Position numbers and translations under genes: made by a program
Shown here: piece after piece, positions 1 through 6,952 of the stretch
Layout: every line of letters starts with the position of its first letter
Position numbering within the stretch: position 1 is the first letter of the stretch
The notes under the pieces: generated by a model
The model's database searches: none
Told to the model about the DNA's origin: nothing
Seen by the model: the letters and a program-made list of their open reading frames with translations, nothing else
Virus record (IMG/VR): IMGVR_UViG_3300034120_000377
Span: 1 to 37,998 of that record
Length of the DNA stretch: 37,998 nucleotides
Strand: one strand, 5' to 3'
Origin: a virus

Positions 1-146
1 CAGATAGACTGAAGTAGCTTGAGTCCATCCATGCACCTTGATCGTCTGGTGTAAGACTCACCTGAGTCGGCTATGATCCTGCCGTTGCGGGACAGGATGC
101 GCCATCTCCACTGCTTACGGGCATCTTGGTAAATAATAGCCTTCAT
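1..146 (-). CDS. DUF1508 (YegP-like) small protein, 3'-truncated by the window edge
   Basis: ATG at 144-146, reading off the window edge after about 48 codons. The protein begins MKAIIYQDARKQWRWRILS and continues NGRIIADSGESYT, which is the DUF1508/YegP pattern (an aromatic strand followed by WRWR, NGxIIAdSgE and a Y). Proteins of this family are small beta-sheet proteins of poorly defined role. The second copy at 36068-36244 is complete and shows the missing C-terminus. It lies 13 bases downstream of the DUF736 stop, so the two are probably co-transcribed. The family call is from motif memory. Confidence 0.8.
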   Translation of the reverse strand, partial: MKAIIYQDARKQWRWRILSRNGRIIADSGESYTRRSRCMDGLKLLQSI

Positions 147-159
147 TTGACTTATAGCG

Positions 160-408
160 TTAGAAAGGTAAATCTGAGTGTCCTACATTAACCGACTGCC
201 GATCGTTCGTCTGAGGGCTTGTATTGGCTTTATACGGCTCTTTAATCGATATGCTCAGATACTTCTGCCCGGATTTGCTGGTTCTGACCCATGCAGCGAG
301 GTCCTTCGGCTTGCCATCAACCATGCACTTCCCGTTGTAGTCGGGATGATTGTCTGCTGTCTTCTTGTCGTTGGCGAAGAGTACGCCTGAATTGTCTTTC
401 TGTTCCAT
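160..408 (-). CDS. DUF736-like small protein (copy A)
   Basis: 82 residues starting MEQKDNSGVLFANDKK. The pattern G-x-LFxNdKK, nHPDYnGkc, a W-x-x-tSKsG and then GQKYLSISI resembles the DUF736 family of small, possibly nucleic-acid-binding proteins found in phages and plasmids. The C-terminal 20 residues are polar and ungrouped. The start is preceded by a CAACAACA leader with no Shine-Dalgarno site. Copy B at 36258-36506 differs at only three residues (S/T, V/A and R/K), showing purifying selection. As the first gene after the candidate origin, a role in replication or ssDNA handling is possible but is inference. Confidence 0.85.
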   Translation of the reverse strand: MEQKDNSGVLFANDKKTADNHPDYNGKCMVDGKPKDLAAWVRTSKSGQKYLSISIKEPYKANTSPQTNDRQSVNVGHSDLPF

Positions 409-855
409 TGTTGTTGTTTATTTTGATTAACTTGTAAACGTAGTTTTTAAATCCATGCACTGCTCAATAGTTGATGAATCTTCATCAGAAATTCATTGTG
501 ATGATGCGTGATGATAATGTTAGGAATTGTGACGTTCTAACTTATTGATTTTCTAACTATGTTATGATGTTATGATACTAATCATAACAATAGGTAAAGA
601 AAGAATTAAAAAAAATAATATAATATATATAAAATAGATAGCCTTGGGATCATCACATAATCGTTATCTTACAATATCAGCGAGTTAGATCCTCGCAACA
701 ACGTCACACGATCCTCACGCATCATCACATCTGCCTCGTTTTTGCCCCACATCATCCCGCAAGATCCCCACATGACCCTCACCGATCCCGCCAGTAATGA
801 TCGAAGTCGCACATTGACCGGGCATAGACATGACCTCTGGCATCATGTGCATGGA
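409..855. other. 447-base noncoding region, candidate replication origin (copy A)
   Basis: No convincing gene. Direct repeats GTGATGAT (498-505, 508-515) and GTTATGAT (561-568, 569-576) lie on one side of an AT-rich tract (about 591-646, A-run then alternating A/T). On the other side are the complementary motif ATCATCAC (649-656, 721-728) and variants ATCCTCGC (689-696) and ATCCTCAC (711-718). GTTATGAT at 569-576 also pairs with ATCATAAC at 581-588 across a 4-base spacer. Iteron-like repeats flanking an AT-rich core next to the primase fit an origin. Most of the repeats and the AT core are kept in copy B. Origin function is inference. Confidence 0.5.
435..467 (-). promoter_or_regulatory. Candidate Bacteroidota-type promoter for DUF736 and downstream genes (copy A)
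   Basis: On the minus strand a TTG (465-467) is followed after 22 bases by TACGTTTA (435-442), close to the Bacteroidota -33 TTG / -7 TAnnTTTG pattern; the last base is A instead of G. The same two boxes with the same 22-base spacing are kept in copy B (36532-36564), although the sequence around them has diverged. It lies about 27 bases upstream of the start codon. Confidence 0.45.
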
Positions 856-3237
856 TCACCCCACCGTAAAGTAAACCCCATCTCTGCTTGTCTTCTTGGT
901 GACATTGCGATTCATGAACTTGAAGGTGTCGATGATCCACTGCATGATGGTTCTGTGCATGGTCTTCTGATGCTCTTGGAATGCTGACCTGATCTGATCA
1001 ACTATATCAGTGAGCTTGTACTCGACTCCGACAATGACGAACTCCTTGATCCACTGCATGACTTCTTCCGGGACTGTGTTGATGAGTTTCTTGTAACGGA
1101 GGGTGTTGTTGGTGCTTGGTAAGAGTCCGACATCAAGGTACTGAGCCACGCAGTACATCATGAAGTTATCGAATAATTGCCACTGCTTAACATCCCATCC
1201 ATCGAAGAGGTTGTGCTTGAAGTACTGTACCGGCTTGTAGTCCTTGTGGAAGAATCGCTTGAGTTCGATCTCATGCTTACGTCTCTCTTGCGAGTCACCG
1301 TGTCCGCTGATGACATAGTTGGAGGTGATCATCACCTTCGGTGCGTCAGCGTAGTCGATGTAGTATGAGTCTTTGTTTTTCTTCTCGATCTCGATGCCAT
1401 CGGTGATGAGGGAGAATAGTTTCTCGAAGTTAAAGTTTTTCAACACGTCCTCCCATGCGAGGACCTGAGTGGCGAGGGTGACACGTTGGTATAGGAAGGG
1501 CTTCGTCCATGACCATAGCTTACCATCGAACTTCACGGTGCGCTTGATGTGCGAGATGCCTTGTATGAATATGCCCTTGCCGACACCACCTTGCGCTGTG
1601 TCTGAGATGATCTCATCAGTGATGATGACTGCTTTCGGGTTGGACTTGTCCTTGTAGCCGTGCAGGAGGAAGCCGATGGTGTTGCAGATAGAGTCGAAGT
1701 TTCTGATGTTCTCTTCTGTCATCTGATCTCCGGTGCTGATGAGTCGGATGAAGTCCCAATATTCGGAGTAAGGAATCTGATCTTTGGTCAGCAGTTCGAA
1801 GTCTCTGTCGATGATCTGATCAGCCCAGATGTAGGAGTCCATCGTGGTGGTGTAGTCGCACACTTCGATGTTATTGGCTGTTACCTTGAGCATACAATTG
1901 CGATAGTAGAAGTAGGCTGTGTTAAGGTCATCACGGTTGAACTTGATCTGATAGTCTTCCAGCCATGCAAGTTTGTCTGGGCGCAGGAAGTTCTCGTCAA
2001 GTCGGTCTTCCAGTTGGTTCTGGATTATGTGCTTGGGCGTATTGTTGATCGTGACAGGCAGTGAGTCGAAGTGTCTGCGGATGATGTCTTTCATCTCGTC
2101 AATCACGATCTCTCTGACCTTGCACCCATCGATCTGCACCATCATCCAAGTCTTGGAGTTGATCTTGTATCGTCTGATCGCATAACGCTCGTATATCTTA
2201 CGTAGGGCGGTCTTGTCAACGTGGTACATGATGCCTACTTTAGTCTTGCGCTCATACCAGAAGATGTCTGATGCAGGTGCGTTGCTTGCTTCGGTGATGA
2301 TGTCATCTGCTTGCTGCCCGGTGATCTGATAGTTGGTGATCAGCTGGCTCTTGATGTCTTGCAGTGGTAGCTGTTGTCGCTTCCATTGCTGGACTGCGTA
2401 CAGTGGTTCTGCGTCCTTGAAGAACTCTGTCTTGTGTTCGCTCTGGTTGAGGTTGTACGCTGACTTGACGGTGCGCTCGATCTCTTCACTGCTGAAGTCT
2501 GGTTGAGCGTACTGTTGCAGGTAGCGCAGTGCTTCAACGATGGTGATGCCATAGCGATTGAGGGCGCAGGCGAACTTGTGGATGTAGTTGTTGCGTCCTG
2601 CCGTGAACGAGTCAGTGCGGTCGATCCACTTCTGGAGCTTGTCGATGATGCGTGACGAGTTAGTCATCAGCAGTCCTGCTGGTATCTGCGTAAATGATTT
2701 GAACGACTCTGTGTAGTTCATCTTGAGATAGACAGGTGCATCAGTGTTGATGTAGATGTCCGGGTCCTCAGTGTCATAGCACGCTGTCGATATGTTCTTG
2801 ACCTTGATGTCGAAGGTAGGAAGGTTGAAGTGATCCTTAAGAGAGAGGAAGTAGTTGGTATGATCTTCTATGGAAGGAGGGATCCTGACAAGCACCTTAT
2901 ACCCCTTGCCTGATGGCGATAGGAAACAAGCATAGATGTATTCGCCCCCTGCACGTAGGATGTTCTCACGTGTCTCGTTGTCGAAGTCGAGGCAGATGAG
3001 TCCTGAGTGCTGTTGAATAGACGCTGTGTTCTTCCGTGTAAACATCCCGGAGAAGCAGTATGCAGGTAGCGTTCGCTTGAGTTCATCACGCTGCGCCTTG
3101 TCTGTCGAGTTGCGGATGCGTTGTATGAGGTCATGCTGCTTTGGGTTGTTCTTAATGCGTTGCAGTGCGGTCTCTATGGTGATGAAGTGACCAGACGATG
3201 TCTCTCTCACCGAAGGGAAGATGGTGATCTTGCTCAT
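856..3237 (-). CDS. Primase-polymerase / helicase, BT4734-like N-terminus with SF3-like ATPase
   Basis: 793 residues. Residues 1-170 look like a BT4734-like (VirE N-terminal type) archaeo-eukaryotic primase fold: LICLDFDNE around 80-88 supplies a DxD metal motif, SPSGKGYKVLV (107-117) fits the second motif, and STACYDTEDPDIY follows near 150. Residues around 215-265 resemble a primase C-terminal helical domain. An ATPase/helicase part follows, with Walker A-like GGVGKG at about 550-555 and hydrophobic-acidic strands after it, of the DUF5906/phage replicative type. It should prime and unwind at the phage origin, which lies directly downstream. ATG at 3237 follows a CAACAAC leader. The C-terminal 345 residues are repeated in copy B with four substitutions. 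Confidence 0.88.
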   Translation of the reverse strand: MSKITIFPSVRETSSGHFITIETALQRIKNNPKQHDLIQRIRNSTDKAQRDELKRTLPAYCFSGMFTRKNTASIQQHSGLICLDFDNETRENILRAGGEYIYACFLSPSGKGYKVLVRIPPSIEDHTNYFLSLKDHFNLPTFDIKVKNISTACYDTEDPDIYINTDAPVYLKMNYTESFKSFTQIPAGLLMTNSSRIIDKLQKWIDRTDSFTAGRNNYIHKFACALNRYGITIVEALRYLQQYAQPDFSSEEIERTVKSAYNLNQSEHKTEFFKDAEPLYAVQQWKRQQLPLQDIKSQLITNYQITGQQADDIITEASNAPASDIFWYERKTKVGIMYHVDKTALRKIYERYAIRRYKINSKTWMMVQIDGCKVREIVIDEMKDIIRRHFDSLPVTINNTPKHIIQNQLEDRLDENFLRPDKLAWLEDYQIKFNRDDLNTAYFYYRNCMLKVTANNIEVCDYTTTMDSYIWADQIIDRDFELLTKDQIPYSEYWDFIRLISTGDQMTEENIRNFDSICNTIGFLLHGYKDKSNPKAVIITDEIISDTAQGGVGKGIFIQGISHIKRTVKFDGKLWSWTKPFLYQRVTLATQVLAWEDVLKNFNFEKLFSLITDGIEIEKKNKDSYYIDYADAPKVMITSNYVISGHGDSQERRKHEIELKRFFHKDYKPVQYFKHNLFDGWDVKQWQLFDNFMMYCVAQYLDVGLLPSTNNTLRYKKLINTVPEEVMQWIKEFVIVGVEYKLTDIVDQIRSAFQEHQKTMHRTIMQWIIDTFKFMNRNVTKKTSRDGVYFTVG

Positions 3238-3253
3238 GTTGTTGTGGTAGTGA

Positions 3254-3397
3254 TCACCTCCACTGCCAACCCGGAGGGAGTACAGTGCGTGTGTTGGTGT
3301 TGTTGATGCGTAGTACGATGTCGAGGACTGAGGGAGTGCCGTTGATCTGCCTGCACCGTAGGAAGTGCATAAGCAGTGATTGGTTGATGTTGATCAT
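3254..3397 (-). CDS. Small hypothetical protein, 47 aa
   Basis: ATG at 3395-3397 directly after an ACAACAACA leader; stop TGA at 3254-3256, 17 bases before the primase start. Sequence begins MININQSLLMHFLRCRQ and ends PPGWQWR. I do not recognise a family. The start context matches the early genes around it, and it fills an otherwise empty 170-base gap between the 76-aa gene and the primase. The overlapping glutamine-rich ORF in another frame (3234-3449) has no such start context. Confidence 0.6.
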   Translation of the reverse strand: MININQSLLMHFLRCRQINGTPSVLDIVLRINNTNTRTVLPPGWQWR

Positions 3398-3411
3398 GTT
3401 GTTGTTGGTAG

Positions 3412-3642
3412 TTAAGAGTTGTTCCAGTCTTGGTGCGTGAGTATCTCATCGAGCAGTCGAGATAGTCTCGCCCACTTGCGCTTGCTCACGATGTAGTATT
3501 CACGCAGGTGTGGAGGTGCGATGTCGATGCCATCGAGAGCCTCGAAGTAGCGAGAGATGCATGAGTTGTATGCGCTTTGTGATGGTCGGACTTTGAGTCC
3601 GATGTCATCCCATTGGATCAGGAGGTTGTTGAGATAGTTCAT
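3412..3642 (-). CDS. Small hypothetical protein, 76 aa
   Basis: Begins MNYLNNLLIQWDDIGLKVR; contains SRYFEALDGIDIAPPHLREYY and a basic helix with KRKWARLSRLLDE. Soluble and predicted mostly helical. Its first 38 bases overlap the 3' end of the cytosine methyltransferase gene, indicating translational coupling in the same operon. No family recognised; an accessory replication or host-takeover role is possible only by position. Confidence 0.75.
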   Translation of the reverse strand: MNYLNNLLIQWDDIGLKVRPSQSAYNSCISRYFEALDGIDIAPPHLREYYIVSKRKWARLSRLLDEILTHQDWNNS

Positions 3643-4846
3643 ATTGTTCTATTGATTTGAATATTTGATACACTACTTGAGGGACTATGGCGTTTCCACC
3701 GCCTTTGATTGACTCTTGTCTCCATTTAGGAAAGGTAATTCCGTCCAGTCGGGAGGAAAACCCATCATCTCCATTACAAATTGGGGATTGAGTTGGGAAG
3801 TTTTGCCAGTTACCAATCTCGCCCGCTTCGTTAGTGAATCTTGATTTTCCAATCCCGTTGATTTCTCTCCGCAATCGGATGCCATCGGTGTCGGTAGGAG
3901 TCCTTGATTCATCAGTCCATTCTTCAGGCAAGTTCCCCCTTGTGCATAGTTTGTGTTCCTGTCGCAACCAGTCGCTGTCGGTGTCGGTAGGAGTCCCTCC
4001 TTCTGCAATAGTGCCATCTTTCCGCTCAACATATTCGCAGTTCCGTCCGACCTCAACTGACCCTTCCAGTCTCCTGATATCGGTGTCGGCAACATTCCGT
4101 GGAATTGAAGATGGTCTAATATTGAGTTCGGTCTTGCTTCCCCGTTCGCTCTGCTGAACATTGATGTTGCTCCTGTTTCTTGTAGTGCTTGTACTCTCTC
4201 CGGGTGTTCCCGTTGAATTGCTGTCGGGGTTGGGAGCATCCCCATTTTCTTTGCATATTCCGATGGACTCATTGTCCTTCCTTTGGCAAATTCCTCCGAT
4301 CTTGGTATCTCGTTTGCTCTTGGTGTTGAAAGCCACAAACCAAACTCGGTCCCTTCGATGGGGAGCGTTGACGGCACAAGCTGGAAGTACATACGATTGG
4401 ACTTCGTACCCTTGAGCTTCCAAGTCAGCTTGCACCTCTTCGAATACCAGCCCTCCTGACCAATTAACAATGCCGAGAACATTCTCGCCCACGATCCATT
4501 TCGGCTGAACTTCCCGAATGACTCTAAGCATTTCCGGGAAGAGATGTCTCTCGTCTTCTTTGCCCAATCGTTTTCCTGCCATAGAGTAGGGTTGGCATGG
4601 GAAGCCACCGGTGATGATGATGTCATCATTTCTCCAGTCTGATCCAAATCTTCTGGAAAGTTCAATGTCGATTGTTTCATAAGTTAATGTGTGAATGTCT
4701 CTGTGATGATAGGCATCTGCCCAGTAATATTCAAGTATTTTGTTTCCGAATTCATTGATCTCGCAACTGAGGTAGTTCTTCCATCCCATCCACTCTGATG
4801 CAAGATCAAATCCACCGATGCCTGAGAATAGTGAGAAGTGAATCAT
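3605..4846 (-). CDS. DNA C5-cytosine methyltransferase
   Basis: 413 residues from ATG 4846, which overlaps the upstream stop as ATGA; the longer reading frame upstream has no family similarity. Motif I FSLFSGIGGFD (4-14), motif IV GGFPCQPYSMAG (80-91) with the catalytic Cys84, motif VI ENV (121-123), motif VIII RRDR (164-167) and the late motif GNAIVP (384-389) are all present. It should methylate cytosine in DNA, most likely protecting phage DNA from host restriction or marking it. No restriction partner is visible. Residues about 175-370, the target-recognition region, are low complexity with repeated TPTDTDS/VADTD strings, because a second ORF is read through this DNA in the +1 frame (3685-4680). 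Confidence 0.92.
   Translation of the reverse strand: MIHFSLFSGIGGFDLASEWMGWKNYLSCEINEFGNKILEYYWADAYHHRDIHTLTYETIDIELSRRFGSDWRNDDIIITGGFPCQPYSMAGKRLGKEDERHLFPEMLRVIREVQPKWIVGENVLGIVNWSGGLVFEEVQADLEAQGYEVQSYVLPACAVNAPHRRDRVWFVAFNTKSKRDTKIGGICQRKDNESIGICKENGDAPNPDSNSTGTPGESTSTTRNRSNINVQQSERGSKTELNIRPSSIPRNVADTDIRRLEGSVEVGRNCEYVERKDGTIAEGGTPTDTDSDWLRQEHKLCTRGNLPEEWTDESRTPTDTDGIRLRREINGIGKSRFTNEAGEIGNWQNFPTQSPICNGDDGFSSRLDGITFPKWRQESIKGGGNAIVPQVVYQIFKSIEQYELSQQPPDPMG
3685..4680 (-). CDS. Overprinted 331-aa ORF inside the cytosine methyltransferase gene (LPTP-repeat protein)
   Basis: An ATG-initiated frame, +1 relative to the methyltransferase, fully nested within it. The product looks protein-like: CKLTWKLKGTKSNRMYF (83-99), four LPTP motifs (149-152, 197-200, 231-234, 262-265), LNPQFVMEMMGFPPDWTEL (297-315) and a C-terminus ending SKAVETP. 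I recall LLPTPTASD...MGFPxxWTELP sequences from phage proteins annotated as DNA methylase-like, so I think this frame is a real, recurrent family, but I could not search for it. The methyltransferase TPTDTDS strings are the shifted reading of LPTPTA codons. The start lacks a strong ribosome site; it may be translated by internal initiation or reached by frameshift. Confidence 0.6.
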   Translation of the reverse strand: MKQSTLNFPEDLDQTGEMMTSSSPVASHANPTLWQENDWAKKTRDISSRKCLESFGKFSRNGSWARMFSALLIGQEGWYSKRCKLTWKLKGTKSNRMYFQLVPSTLPIEGTEFGLWLSTPRANEIPRSEEFAKGRTMSPSEYAKKMGMLPTPTAIQREHPERVQALQETGATSMFSRANGEARPNSILDHLQFHGMLPTPISGDWKGQLRSDGTANMLSGKMALLQKEGLLPTPTATGCDRNTNYAQGGTCLKNGLMNQGLLPTPMASDCGEKSTGLENQDSLTKRARLVTGKTSQLNPQFVMEMMGFPPDWTELPFLNGDKSQSKAVETP

Positions 4847-5268
4847 CTCCACCCCCTCCAGCTCATGTGATTGACTACGATGCCACCGATCGCACCGATG
4901 GCGATTGCCTTCCACCAGTGGTTTCCCTTCTTGCGCTTGGCGAGGTCTTTCTCCAGCCCTCTGATCTTGAACTCCTGATCTGTTGTGAGCGTCTCGTACA
5001 CGCTCACAGACTCACGCAGTGAAGCGATCTTACTCTTGTGCATGGCTTGTATGCTGTCGGTGACAGACAGTGCCTGCTCATAGTTGGTGTTGACTTCCAT
5101 GCACAGACGCAGTTGTTCCCGGTCATCATCACAGCGTACCAAGTCCTGCACCATCTTAGTCACGATGCGCTTGGGCAGTGCGATGATGGAGTCCTTACTT
5201 GTAGCGGTTTGTGAGAAAGCGGACAAGCTCGTCATTAGACATACGAGCAATGATAGAGTTCTTCTCAT
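4843..5268 (-). CDS. Exported coiled-coil protein, Rz-like partner
   Basis: 141 residues. N-terminal signal-like segment MRRTLSLLVCLMTSLSAFSQ (cleavage plausible after AFS or FSQ), a central helical region with several coiled-coil heptads (about 45-110), and a short C-terminal hydrophobic stretch WKAIAIGAIGGIVV. It overlaps the upstream Rz-like gene by 74 bases and the methyltransferase start by 4. A nested pair of a signal-anchored coiled-coil protein and an exported protein resembles spanin (Rz/Rz1) pairs that disrupt the outer membrane at lysis, but no lipobox cysteine is seen and it is distant from the endolysin. Confidence 0.65.
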   Translation of the reverse strand: MRRTLSLLVCLMTSLSAFSQTATSKDSIIALPKRIVTKMVQDLVRCDDDREQLRLCMEVNTNYEQALSVTDSIQAMHKSKIASLRESVSVYETLTTDQEFKIRGLEKDLAKRKKGNHWWKAIAIGAIGGIVVNHMSWRGWR

Positions 5269-5515
5269 GGTTGATGCGTGTTAGTTTGGTGATTTGTTTC
5301 TGTTTCAGTTCGATCTCTTTGACAAGCAGCGTCAGAGAGTCGTGCATAGTGTTGATGCGCTCGTCTTGATGATTGATCTCAGTGACGAGTTCGTTGATGC
5401 GTCCTGTGTCTTCGGTGATGCGCTCTTCGATCTTGACTCTTTCAGGACGGAAGAGCAGGACCACGACTGTCAGCGACAGTACAGCGATGATGGTGTAGAG
5501 TAGTTTCTGGTTCAT
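5195..5515 (-). CDS. Rz-like membrane-anchored coiled-coil protein
   Basis: 106 residues. An N-terminal transmembrane helix (LLYTIIAVLSLTVVVLLF, about 4-21) is followed by a long acidic/basic coiled coil rich in I/L heptads to the end. This is the shape of an inner-membrane spanin (Rz). The 3' end overlaps the next exported coiled-coil gene by 74 bases, as Rz and Rz1 genes often do. The ATG overlaps the FkbM methyltransferase stop by 4 bases. No enzymatic motif. Function inferred from topology and gene arrangement only. Confidence 0.65.
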   Translation of the reverse strand: MNQKLLYTIIAVLSLTVVVLLFRPERVKIEERITEDTGRINELVTEINHQDERINTMHDSLTLLVKEIELKQKQITKLTRINHEKNSIIARMSNDELVRFLTNRYK

Positions 5516-6159
5516 AGTAGTGTATTGATGAGTAGTGCGTCTCCGTTGTAGTCATGCACAAGCTCCCAATCAGGGAGCAGTGCAAGGATGCCATTGAGAT
5601 CAAGACATCCTTCATAGAGTTCAGAGTTGTTGTACTCCGTGTAAAGATATCGAGTATGTTTCAATGCTTGCTGTCCTCCATTGATGAGATCGATCTCTGC
5701 TCCTTGAATATCTGCCCAGATGAAGTCAATGCGTTTATCTGTTAGACCGATTGACTCAATGAAGGTATCGAAGGTCATCGCAGTGCATCGCTGCGTTGTG
5801 AAGGTCATGCGCTCCCATGCTTGGGTGACTAACTTAGGACTGCGGATGCTGCTGCTACCGTAGTAGCTTCCATGTTGTGGGTGTGATCCTCCACTTACGT
5901 GCAAGTCGAGTTCACCGTTCTCTGATGCAATGGCGATGTTGTGTTTCTGCCCTGCATACTTAAGATGTATTCGATCATAGAGGTGCTTGACTGGTTCAAC
6001 ACCGTGATAAGTGTATGGCTTATTGAGAGAGTGCAGTTGCTCCAGCATCAGATTGCTGTGATAGCCATCGCACATTCCAAGTTCGATGATGACCGGGTGC
6101 GGATGCAGGAGTAGGGGAGTAATGTCTTTGACTTGCATAGTTACTTTATATTGTTCCAT
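5512..6159 (-). CDS. FkbM-family SAM-dependent methyltransferase
   Basis: 215 residues from ATG 6159 (MEQYKVTMQVKD), chosen over an upstream in-frame ATG that lies within the preceding gene. VIIELGMCDGYHS near residues 22-34 is the SAM-binding motif I; a following acidic turn YHGVEP and IDFIWADIQGAEIDLI fit the FkbM pattern (DxQGaE). Such enzymes O-methylate sugars or small molecules. A second FkbM-like gene lies at 9838-10407 and three glycosyltransferases are elsewhere on the genome, suggesting glycan decoration. The substrate is unknown. Confidence 0.82.
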   Translation of the reverse strand: MEQYKVTMQVKDITPLLLHPHPVIIELGMCDGYHSNLMLEQLHSLNKPYTYHGVEPVKHLYDRIHLKYAGQKHNIAIASENGELDLHVSGGSHPQHGSYYGSSSIRSPKLVTQAWERMTFTTQRCTAMTFDTFIESIGLTDKRIDFIWADIQGAEIDLINGGQQALKHTRYLYTEYNNSELYEGCLDLNGILALLPDWELVHDYNGDALLINTLL

Positions 6160-6584
6160 TCTTGTATGAATTGTTCCCATGTCCGGGCGATGATGTACAC
6201 ACCTCCGGTACGTTCGATCTCTGCCTTGATCTTGAGTTGATCCGCTGACATCTTATCCTTGCCCCACTTGACTTCGATGGCTACTGCGATGCCGTAGATG
6301 CGATCATCGTACTCGACCTTCTTAGTTGCCATAATGTCTGCGATGCCCTTGCGAGTCCCTCCACTGCGATACTTACCTGTCCTCTTGTCGTAGATGCCCA
6401 CGTTGTTGATGCGATCGCAGTAATGTCCGGTGATGCGGATGAACGCCTCGATGGACCTTGTGAGTGAGTTCGCATCTCTCGCAGTGAATGGAAGGGGAAG
6501 GAACGCCTCGCTCCTTGCTGCGGAGTAAGGATAGCGAGATAGTTTCTCCTGCCATACCGCTTGCGTGAGTTCTTGCAGGGTCAT
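6141..6584 (-). CDS. VRR-NUC domain nuclease
   Basis: 147 residues. The C-terminal half reads GTRKGIADIMA, then AIEVKWGKDKMS and later RTGGVYIIAR, which is the VRR-NUC (PD-(D/E)XK type) core: an Asp in the GxxD element, then the E-V-K catalytic pair, then Q...GG-Y. These phage-encoded nucleases act on branched or recombining DNA. It sits in the replication/recombination block near ERF and the primase. Neighbouring genes overlap at both ends (4 bases upstream; 19 bases downstream), indicating one operon. Confidence 0.85.
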   Translation of the reverse strand: MTLQELTQAVWQEKLSRYPYSAARSEAFLPLPFTARDANSLTRSIEAFIRITGHYCDRINNVGIYDKRTGKYRSGGTRKGIADIMATKKVEYDDRIYGIAVAIEVKWGKDKMSADQLKIKAEIERTGGVYIIARTWEQFIQEWNNIK

Positions 6585-6952
6585 GATGGCTCAGAGAGTT
6601 GTTGTTCGATAGGAGTGATCGGAGTGATCTGCTCTTCGATCTTGATGTTGCCATTGACGAACTCCAGCATCCCGGTGTACAGAAGTTCACGCTTCTCGAT
6701 GGGCAGTTCCATCATCAGGCGCATGAGGTCAGACCATACGCTTGCGTGATCGACAAGATCATCGAAGTTGTACAGGTCAGTGATATGATTCATCAGCGAC
6801 TTCGCACCTGCAAGATAGCGATTGAGGATCATCTTGGACTCCATGCGAAGGTTGTCCTTGAGGAAGTATGCCCACCCCTCAGCCTGTTGACTGAGGGTGA
6901 TGAACATAAAGAGGGCGAACTGCTTCTGGGTGATTGGTTCTTTATTCTCCAT
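6581..6952 (-). CDS. Hypothetical helical protein, 123 aa
   Basis: Begins MENKEPITQKQFALFMFITL and is almost entirely helical, with two leucine/methionine-rich helices and a short polar tail. No motif recognised. The stop overlaps the VRR-NUC start (ATGA), and the start overlaps the preceding gene by 11 bases. By position it belongs to the replication/recombination operon. Confidence 0.75.
   Translation of the reverse strand: MENKEPITQKQFALFMFITLSQQAEGWAYFLKDNLRMESKMILNRYLAGAKSLMNHITDLYNFDDLVDHASVWSDLMRLMMELPIEKRELLYTGMLEFVNGNIKIEEQITPITPIEQQLSEPS

Larger units (their letters stand above)
1..1921. repeat. Long diverged direct repeat, copy A
   Basis: This stretch matches 36099-37998 in the same orientation and gene order: the 5' part of a DUF1508 gene, a DUF736 gene, a noncoding region and the C-terminal half of the primase. 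The copies are not identical. In about 290 bases at the primase 3' end I count roughly 18 mismatches by eye, mostly at third codon positions. Copy A carries about 21 extra bases near 753-773. Both copies are cut by the window edge, so the true extent is unknown. Confidence 0.95.

Noticed and set aside
569-588. Perfect inverted repeat GTTATGAT-N4-ATCATAAC as a conserved operator
   Set aside because: The right arm is missing in copy B, so it is not conserved and may be chance.
1660-2064. Plus-strand ORF of 134 codons
   Set aside because: Opposite strand of the primase gene; valine/aspartate-rich shadow with no motif.
3234-3449. Glutamine/threonine-rich minus-strand ORF
   Set aside because: Reads CAA leaders and repeats as coding; the 47-aa frame at 3254-3397 has the correct start context instead.
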